The notes below the pieces were generated by a model. It searched no databases. It had not been told where the DNA came from and worked only from the letters and a program-made list of their open reading frames with translations. The translations under genes were made by a program, and so were the position numbers. Of a stretch of DNA of 64,000 bases, positions 57,580-64,000 are shown piece after piece. The DNA is taken from positions 11,054,718 through 11,118,717 of the forward strand of contig JABAKD010000022.1 of NCBI GenBank assembly GCA_012845835.1, read 5' to 3'. The stretch is from Undaria pinnatifida. Taxonomy: Eukaryota; Sar; Phaeophyceae; Laminariales; Alariaceae. Within the stretch, counting starts at the first letter, position 1, and the number at the start of each line of letters is the position of its first letter.

Positions 57580-58110
57580 TTCCTCAACTTGGGAGCTCAA
57601 GACCTCCTCCCAAAACTGGTCTGGATCGATCAAAAACAAAACTGCTGCCGGGTGAAAAAATCCCGTCGCCTAGGTACACGGCGAGAAGCATGATAAAACA
57701 ATTTTTGGCTATTTCGGACGATTTTCGGTTAAGGAGCCGAGCAAGGATGCGGTAGGGGGGGGGGCATCTCGTTTTTCACTACCTGGTCTGAGCCAGTCGC
57801 ACGAATGACTCTGTACCCTCACTGACCAAAACACGTTAGGTGGTTAGTTTGGCGCAACGTACTTGTAGCTAACCATCCCATTAAGGATTCATATCAAAAC
57901 ATTAAAACAGCACAAAAGAAACCCTGTGACCTCAAGGAACAGGGGGGTCACTCGCGCGGGTGGCCTCGAGCCGAAGCTGCTAAAAAAAATATCTCCCGCA
58001 AAAAAAGACCTTCCTACGGTAGCTTTTGGTCAGCCCCGTCGTTCAGAAACAGTTTCAAACGATAACTGTCACCTCTGTCGTAGCACGCGTCCGAAAAAAA
58101 CTTGTATGGC
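57580..58110 (+). repeat. Dispersed family B, longer copy in the AGM1-dynein spacer
   Basis: CTCAAGACCTCCTCCCAAAACTG, GGTGAAAAAATCCCGTCGCC and GGACGATTTTCGGTTAAGGA are at the left. CCCCGTCGTTCAGAAACAG and CACCTCTGTCGTAGCACGCG are at the right, with unrelated sequence between. Confidence 0.75.
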
Positions 58111-58224
58111 AGATAAAGGCGCACCAGGAAAAAAGTAAAAGCTGGGTCAATGTCCCAGGATACGGTTGCAGTGCAGTAGAAGCAGGATGAGTTGGTAACA
58201 AAACGAACGATAAGGCTGATCCCG

Positions 58225-58355
58225 CCCTCTGGTAACAGATGATGGACACTTCAATATGTGTCCGCCATATCTCTGGTAACAGAAGATGGACACTTCAAAA
58301 TGTGTCCGCCATATCTCTGGTAACAGAAGGTGGGCACTTACAAAATGTGTCCGCC
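58225..58355. repeat. ~41-bp tandem repeat
   Basis: TCTGGTAACAGAAGATGGAC and ACTTCAAAATGTGTCCGCCATA are repeated three times. Confidence 0.9.
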
Positions 58356-58582
58356 ATACGCAGATTACTCCGTTTTTTTGGGCGTTCAGTGAAAACAAAT
58401 TGGCTGCAACGTACAAGAGGGTTGCAATCGGATGCATCATCAGTACTGTAGAATTACTGTACCCCCCCCCGCACAGCATACAAAAGTTGCTTCGCGGTTT
58501 TGCATATCGTGTTGGTATATACCCTTGACAAGTGGTAGCGCAGGCTTTGCTCTGGTGGAGGTTGAAGTACCCTACGACGCGT

Positions 58583-58960
58583 GCCACGATAGAGGTATTA
58601 AGCTATACCTTTTATTGGCTGAACTACGATAGAGGTATTAAGGTATACCAGGTACCTTTTATTGGCTGAACTACGATAGGGGTATTAAGGTATACCTTTT
58701 ATTGGCTGAAATATGATGTAGTTATTAAGGTATACCTTTTATTGGCTGAACTACGATAGAGGTATAAATGTATACCTTTTATTGGCTGAACTACGATAGA
58801 GGTATTATGGTATACCAGGTACCTTTTATTGGCTGAACTACGATAGAGGTATTAAGGTATACCTTTTATTAGCTGAACTACGATAGACGTATTAAGATAT
58901 ACCTTTTATTGGTTGAAATACGATAGAGGTATAAAAGTATACCTTTTATTGGCTGAACTA
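58583..58960. repeat. 40-bp tandem repeat, about nine copies
   Basis: Unit CTACGATAGAGGTATTAAGG followed by TATACCTTTTATTGGCTGAA. Two units carry an extra AGGTATACC-type insertion (58647-58660 and 58810-58822). It ends directly at an inverted family B copy. Confidence 0.95.
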
Positions 58961-59165
58961 TTTTCTGAATGACGGGGCTCCTTAACCTTCCCAAAATCGT
59001 CGGATTTTTCATCCTTTTTTGTCGATGTTTTTTTTGGTCGTGTACCTGCGTTGGGCCATGGGACGGTTCACCGGCTATTACAGCACTTTTGGTTTCCTCC
59101 AAATCAAGTTTTTGGACGGGGAACAGAACTCCCCCTCGTCACGTGAGGAGCCTCAGAAAACAATG
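58960..59165 (-). repeat. Dispersed family B, inverted copy
   Basis: TTCTGAATGACGGGGCTCCTTAACC followed by CAAAATCGTCGGATTTTTCA is the reverse complement of the family core. TTTCCTCCAAATCAAGTTTTTGG lies further right. Confidence 0.7.
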
Positions 59166-60374
59166 GTTGATGCAACTCTAACGTAGAGCTTTGGAACGAC
59201 TGAAGAACTACAGCTAACAGTCCGCTTTTGGACCAGAAAAGGATACGCTTTAGGACCAGGAAAGGACAAGACAGAAATTAATCTTGGAGAAAACCCCGGG
59301 GGCGGAAGACGCTGTGTTATGGTATTGCCTTGGGAATCGCCGGGGTGGGAGAAAAGCCGCGGGGGTAGTAGCCCTCGGTGAGTCTCCAGCTGACCGCAGC
59401 GGATAGGCCCCATTAATCCCAAACTATGTACGAGTTGAAGCGTCGGCGAAATGTTACAGCAGTAAAAAAAAGCGTGGAAGAGGAGTGTGGGATACGGACG
59501 GGAACAGCCGACCTCGCCCATTTCCCTTAGCGTTCGTTTTTTATCTTCCAGAAAACGACTCTTCAAAAGGCTCGTCACCTTTGATTGGTCTTCCTTACGT
59601 TACATCGCCGGCTGCGTAGTGTCACAAGCAGTAGTACCGTGCAACAGAGCATCTACTAAGAAAACAAGCAAAAAGAAAGCCAGGCTGAAATTGACAGGGA
59701 AAGAAAAAATTCGTAAGCCTTCATACTAAAGCTAGTGTGGAACTCACCTATTTCAAATAAGAAAACCCAGTCCGGACCACATCTTATTTTTCTTATTCGT
59801 CAGGTGTCCTGTACTCCTGTACTGCGACCACCGCGTTTCGGTCAGACATCCATTCTACTTCAGCACTACTTCGACCTCACTCGGTGGTCGACACAACACA
59901 AACGGTTTCGTCGTTTCGTCAGCTAGTGCCACAAACGAAGGCGTCACAATTATTTTGCCTTCAAAAATCAATGCTACCACCCAATCGGTCAAACTCACAG
60001 CTGACGTGTTGGAAATCATCATGTACCGGCAAGCTCAACCCCATTGCAGTAATGTTTCGATGTCAGTACTCGTACCCGGAGCAGCACAAACATTTGCGCC
60101 GCTCGCGTCGGCTGATGCCACGAAACAGTATTACCACAACATCTCACTCAGAAAGTCACCCAACTGCAGCGTTATGTCCACCTCAAATCCGACGCAACAC
60201 AAACACGAACAAACAAGACTTCCTACATCTCTAAACTATCTACTGCGACCGCTAGCTGCATGCTGTTGCATCCCCTATACCTTCCACCACAACCGCTTCC
60301 ACCGCTACCGCTGCTGCCGACGCCGGTACCGCCACCAACACGTCAATCGATTCAAAATTTGCCGGGGTATATGC

Positions 60375-62931
60375 TTACTGCACACTGTCACCCGACCCAC
60401 ACAGCAAAGCAACTCCCCGTAAAGTCCAATGACTAGGAGGTTTGGTTCTCGCCGCCAAAGTGACCAAGAAAATTATGTACTTGTCCGTCCTTAACGAGTA
60501 CTTGTAAACAGGACAATCGAAGCCCCCCTGCGGCCCGTAGTCTCCGCTTAGCGCCTTCCGCTGCGCTTTGGTGACCGCCGTAACGTACATGACGGGCACG
60601 CTGCTGAAAAGCTCCTTCGGCTTGGATTCGACCAGGCTAAGAGACAGAGGGATGCAACATCGGTGGGAGGGGGGGGAGAGAGAGAGAGGGGGGCGTACTC
60701 GTTTATTGCTCTTGCCTTAGTCATTTGACCAGTGGCCACGCATCCGTTTCGAGACGGAGCACCGTTCCTACTCCTAATACAGAGACAAGTCCAATGTTCG
60801 GGCGCTCGTTACGTTTCTTCCATATTCTATATTATCATGAAACCTTTTTCGTTTGTCTTGTTTCTTTCGCCGGGGGGGGAGGGGTTAAGGCATGCCTCTA
60901 TTTGGGGGCTTCGAAATGAAATTGACGATTCGGCCGCCACGCGAAGCAACCTGGGACGCCGGGCAGACGGTGTGTTCAGAGCACTACGAACGGTAGGAGC
61001 AATATACGGACACGCACGGCATTCTCACATTTGTCAATGCCACTGCTGCATCTGCTGCATGCTCTTCCTACTAAGCGGTTGATAAAATCTCGGTAACTTT
61101 TGGTTGACATAAGCAGGCCCCAGAAAGGGCTAAGATTTGTTTATAGCGTTCTGCAGTCTTGCTTGCCGTACGACTCCTTGCGCTGTAGTTCGAACACTAG
61201 TAAAGAGGCGTTCCTGCTCGCCGTACGACTCCTTGCGCCGTAGTTGGAACACTAGCGAAGAGCCGCGCTAGGATAGGGGTGCGCCATTTTTAGCCTTCTG
61301 AGGGTGGTGGCTTGAAGAGCTCTATATGCGTCAACCTAAAAAAAACAACCAATCAACCAACCAACCGACCAACCAACCAAACAAACAAACTAAAACAAAA
61401 AAATTGGGAAAACTGAAAGTGTAACTCGATGAACAACTCGACGAACAGACTCGTGGCCTAGGTATTCAACGACAAAAAAAAATGGCAAAAAATGAACGAA
61501 ATTCCGACAAATTTGGGTTAATTAAGAAGCCCCCTCGAGTCACAGGAGAAAAATCGCCAAGATCGCTACCTCTATCCTAGCAAGCGTCTAAAACGCAAGA
61601 TCAGCATTTGCGTGTGCGAAGTCCTTGAAGGACACGCGAGTACCGCACGATAGGATCAAACTCTTCATCTGCTCTCTTTTTCAACATCCCGCTGGATACA
61701 GTCAGGCTGTTTTTTTCATCAGATTAAACCTAACCTCTCTGCACAAAAACACATTCAAGACAGCCCGAAGCTCTGGATTTTTGGTCACCTGTTTTCTGCT
61801 CGATTCCATTGGGCACCGTCAAGGTAGAGCCCGTGAATATACACCCCCTCCTTGGGCGGTGCCTTCACTTGATCCGCCTTCTCAAACTCGGTCACCTGAG
61901 AGCAGCGAGTCAGTGCATCTGGTCAAAGAATGCAAAGCTTCACGACAAACAAAAAAAAAATCACGACAAAGGTTACGGTAGGGAGGAGAACTTTTCCGGA
62001 TTCCGACCTCAGCAGCTAAGGGTCTCTCGCGCGATTTTCTGCCTTGTTCATTCGAAAGTCGTGGGCTTTAACGCGTCTGAGTTTCACGTTGCGCACTGCG
62101 ATACGGTTGTAAGGTTCCGCTCGCGTTTTTAAGTGGTGTACAGAGCCATTTTGCGCGTTAGGTCCGAACCCAGTGACGAAAAAAATGTGATCACCCCTCC
62201 AACCGAAGCACGTGTCTCGTCTGGACCTGTACTCTCCGGGGGGGGGGGGGATTGTACAGTCATCTGATCCACGGGAAGTTTAAGAAATGACAAGTGCTAT
62301 CTTGATCGGTGATTGTATGCATAGCCAATGTTACGCACGGAAAAATCACGGAATGAGAAAAAAATGCTGTCTTCCATTCCAACATGCTTAGTAACGTCTA
62401 AACCAAAACATTAATTGTTTCCTTCGAAGACAAACGTGCAGCGTGGGAAGCACAGAGAAGGACGGCGCTATCCTGCCTGCCATACCCTACCCTGAACTTC
62501 TATACCCTACCGCACCCTACTCTACCTCACTCTACCCTGCCCTACCATACCCTAGCCTGGCCTAAAGTACTCTAACCTACCGTACTTTACTCTACCTCAC
62601 CCTACGCTATCCTACCGCACCCTACCCTACCCTACCTTACCCTACCCTACCCTACCCTACCCTGCCCTACCCTACCCTACCCCCTTGGTATTTTCGAGGG
62701 TATTCTCGAAGTTTCTCCCTACGCCCGTCTATGAGCGCAGTATAACACGCAAATGTACATTGTTGTTACCATCTCGGTGTGATGTAAGACTTCATTGAAT
62801 ATCTGCTGGACAACATAAACAACAACAACAATATCACCGATCACCTCGGTGTGGAGCACAACTCCATCGAGACTCCACCGGTCAGCCTTATGCGCCCGAG
62901 TGACCTCTTGCTGCACTGCCGTAACGAAACC
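60375..62931 (-). CDS. Dynein heavy chain, C-terminal end (last three coding exons; 5' part outside window)
   Basis: This is the motor subunit of a microtubule minus-end motor, most likely axonemal. Exons in transcript order: 62931-62845, 61895-61789, 60636-60375 (stop TAA at 60377-60375). They are joined by GT-AG introns in frame and encode the last 150 residues: GFVTAVQQEVTRAHKADRWS, then LDGVVLHTE, VTEF, PPKEGVYIHGLYLDGAQW, ESKPKELF, VPVMYVTAVT, DCPVYKYSLRTDKYI and HWTLRGVALLC. This is the standard C-terminal domain of dynein heavy chains, with the tail GSGDSVQ added. ESKPK.LF, CP(I/V)YK..RTD and HW.LRGVALLC in this combination resemble outer-arm DNAH5/DNAH8-type chains. The class is an inference; the motor itself is certain. 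The organism should therefore have motile flagella in some stage. Confidence 0.94.
60690..60850. repeat. Inverted copy of dispersed family I in the last dynein intron
   Basis: The reverse complement carries the same GGTGCTCCGTCTCGAAACGG-type core as the copies at 1963, 4600 and 34490. The plus strand reads GHASVSRRSTVPTPNTETS, the same frame as in the other copies. Confidence 0.7.
61145..61265. repeat. 57-bp tandem doublet in the last dynein intron
   Basis: CTTGCCGTACGACTCCTTGCGC and GTAGTTCGAACACTAG are repeated with few changes. Confidence 0.88.
61335..61400. repeat. (AACC)n-like simple repeat
   Basis: CAATCAACCAACCAACCGAC and AACCAACCAAACAAACAAAC. Confidence 0.85.
61480..61600 (+). repeat. 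Dispersed family B fragment in the last dynein intron
   Basis: TTCCGACAAATTTGGGTTAA, AAGCCCCCTCGAG and GCTACCTCTATCCTAGCAAGCG are a diverged version of the family core. Confidence 0.55.
62465..62690. repeat. (CCTAC)n pentanucleotide array in the dynein intron
   Basis: CCCTACCCTACCCTACC with interruptions over about 220 bp. It is telomere-like in composition but has a 5-bp period, not the 6-bp TTAGGG type. Confidence 0.93.
62762..62795 (-). repeat. Degraded copy of the dynein exon end LHTE with donor region
   Basis: The plus strand CCATCTCGGTGTGATGTAAGAC resembles the exon edge ATCACCTCGGTGTGGAGCAC at 62840-62859, and lies about 75 bp into the following intron. Confidence 0.55.
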
Positions 62932-62984
62932 CTGACAACATAAAAACAGGGAGACCCGAGTGGGAAAAGGCGGTGGGAGGAGGT

Positions 62985-63390
62985 AAGGCTATTAGGGGGA
63001 AGGGGGGGGGTACTCAGGTTGTGCATGGCCGTAGTCGTATGACCATAGACCCTCGCATCCCTACTGTGCCGGGACGGAGCATGTCGGGTTTTCACCAACG
63101 AGGCAGACATTGCTTGCACCGAGCGCAAAGCGCCGTGAGGTGTTCGGCGAGTCGCATGAAGGGTGAACGGCATTCTTCCAAGAACCGCTCGTGAGACGGA
63201 CTTCGCCACCTTGTGCCTACTTTCATGCTTGTGGATGACAGCGCCAATGAGTTGCTTTGTTTTCTGGTACGACCACTCCGGAGACAGCAGTGGGTACTAC
63301 TCGTAACTTTCTCGTGGGCGCCTTACCGTATTCACACTACGTGATGCGATCATTCCCTTTGTAGGGAGTTAGGTTTCTCCACCCCGCACA
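62985..63390 (+). repeat. Dispersed family D, long copy 1 in the dynein intron
   Basis: A G-tract, TCAGGTTGTGCATGGCCGTAG, CCTCGCATCCCTACTGTGCC, GAGGTGTTCGGCGAGTCGCA, CTTGTGCCTACTTTC, ACTACGTGATGCGATCATTCCC and GGGAGTTAGGTTTCTCCAC. The same order recurs 603 bp further right. Confidence 0.85.
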
Positions 63391-63587
63391 ATTTGATCTA
63401 CAGCAACTCGATAACCATCATCGTGACCGCCAAAAGCAAAAAAAGGTACCACCCTGGGTGTCTAGCTCACGCAAGGACTGGCGTGTTTTTCAGCGTCGTT
63501 ACCAACCAACGCCAACCCCAATATACATATAATGTTTTACAGCGTCGGTGCCAACCGAGGCCAACTATTATATATAGGCTATTGGGG

Positions 63588-64000
63588 GGGGGGGATAAAT
63601 ACAATGGAGTGGGGGGAGGGAGGTGCTCTTATCGTGCATGACCGTAATTTTGATACCGTAGACCTTCGAATCTCTACAATGCCGGGACGGAGCGGTTTCA
63701 CCGACCAGGCAAACATTGCCCACATCAAGCACGAAGCGCCGTGATTTGTTCGGCGAGTCGAGCGAAGGGTGAGCAGCATCCTACTAAGAACCACTTGTGA
63801 AGCGGAATCCCACGCCTTGTGCGTACTTTCTTGCGTATCGGATGACGGCGTGGAGTTAATTGTTTTTGTTTTGTCGTGTGGCCACGTCCAGAGACAGAAA
63901 TGAGCATAGTATGTAACTTCCACGTGGGTGTCTTGCCGCAACCTCACTACGTGACATCGTCCCCCTTGCACAGAGTTAAGGTTCTCCACTCCGGTAGCAT
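63588..64000 (+). repeat. Dispersed family D, long copy 2 in the dynein intron
   Basis: It is collinear with 62985-63390 but diverged: TCGAATCTCTACAATGCCG, TTTGTTCGGCGAGTCGAGCG, CCTTGTGCGTACTTTC and AGAGTTAAGGTTCTCCACTCC. It reaches the window end. I see no dynein exon in 62932-64000, so this intron is at least 1.07 kb. Confidence 0.8.

Noticed and set aside
62465-62690. Telomere or subtelomere
   Set aside because: The 5-bp CCTAC period, many interruptions and position inside a dynein intron argue for a simple microsatellite.
1-64000. CRISPR arrays, bacterial operons, phage genes
   Set aside because: Spliceosomal introns in all conserved genes show this is eukaryotic nuclear DNA; tandem repeats here lack unique spacers.

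Overview
The window is nuclear DNA of a flagellated eukaryote with very long, repeat-filled introns. It most resembles a brown alga or a related large-genome stramenopile. The reasons are GC-rich exons of 53-396 bp, canonical GT-AG introns of about 0.15-4.7 kb, many poly-C/poly-G and trinucleotide tracts, TTAGGG-type interstitial telomeric motifs, a Brinker/CENP-B-like transposon ORF and an axonemal dynein gene. The lineage is an inference; a search of the exons against brown algal genomes would settle it.

Three conserved genes were rebuilt exon by exon, and every junction keeps the reading frame. (1) 1..23381, + strand: the C-terminal 1385 residues (27 exons) of the catalytic subunit of DNA polymerase epsilon (POLE), ending in the CysA/CysB zinc modules; the 5' part lies left of the window. 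(2) 50866..26365, - strand: a complete 15-exon, 585-residue phosphoacetylglucosamine mutase (PGM3/AGM1) with all four active-site loops. (3) 62931..60375, - strand: the last three coding exons of a dynein heavy chain, closest to the outer-arm DNAH5/DNAH8 class; the rest lies right of the window. POLE and AGM1 converge on a 3 kb spacer. AGM1 and dynein are separated by 9.5 kb of repeats that hold an intact 247-269 codon pogo-like DNA-binding ORF. The genes are unrelated housekeeping or ciliary genes, and I see no operon-like link.

Most of the window is repeats: two short inverted-repeat (MITE-like) families, a tRNA-derived SINE family, an A-tailed SINE-like element, several dispersed families of 60-600 bp (two keep a common reading frame between copies), minisatellites, and (CTA)n, (GTA)n and (CCTAC)n arrays. 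A weak reverse-transcriptase-like fragment sits in the POLE/AGM1 spacer.

The most unusual signal is repeated many times. Introns next to functional exons carry degraded copies of that same exon's edge (splice site plus 20-60 bp of coding sequence), or minisatellites whose unit starts at the splice junction or stop codon. I find this at POLE exons 10, 12, 13, 17, 19, 21 and 23, at AGM1 exons 5, 6, 7, 9, 12, 13, 14 and 15, and at a dynein exon. It suggests that local tandem duplication across exon boundaries is a main route of intron growth here and leaves decoy splice sites behind.
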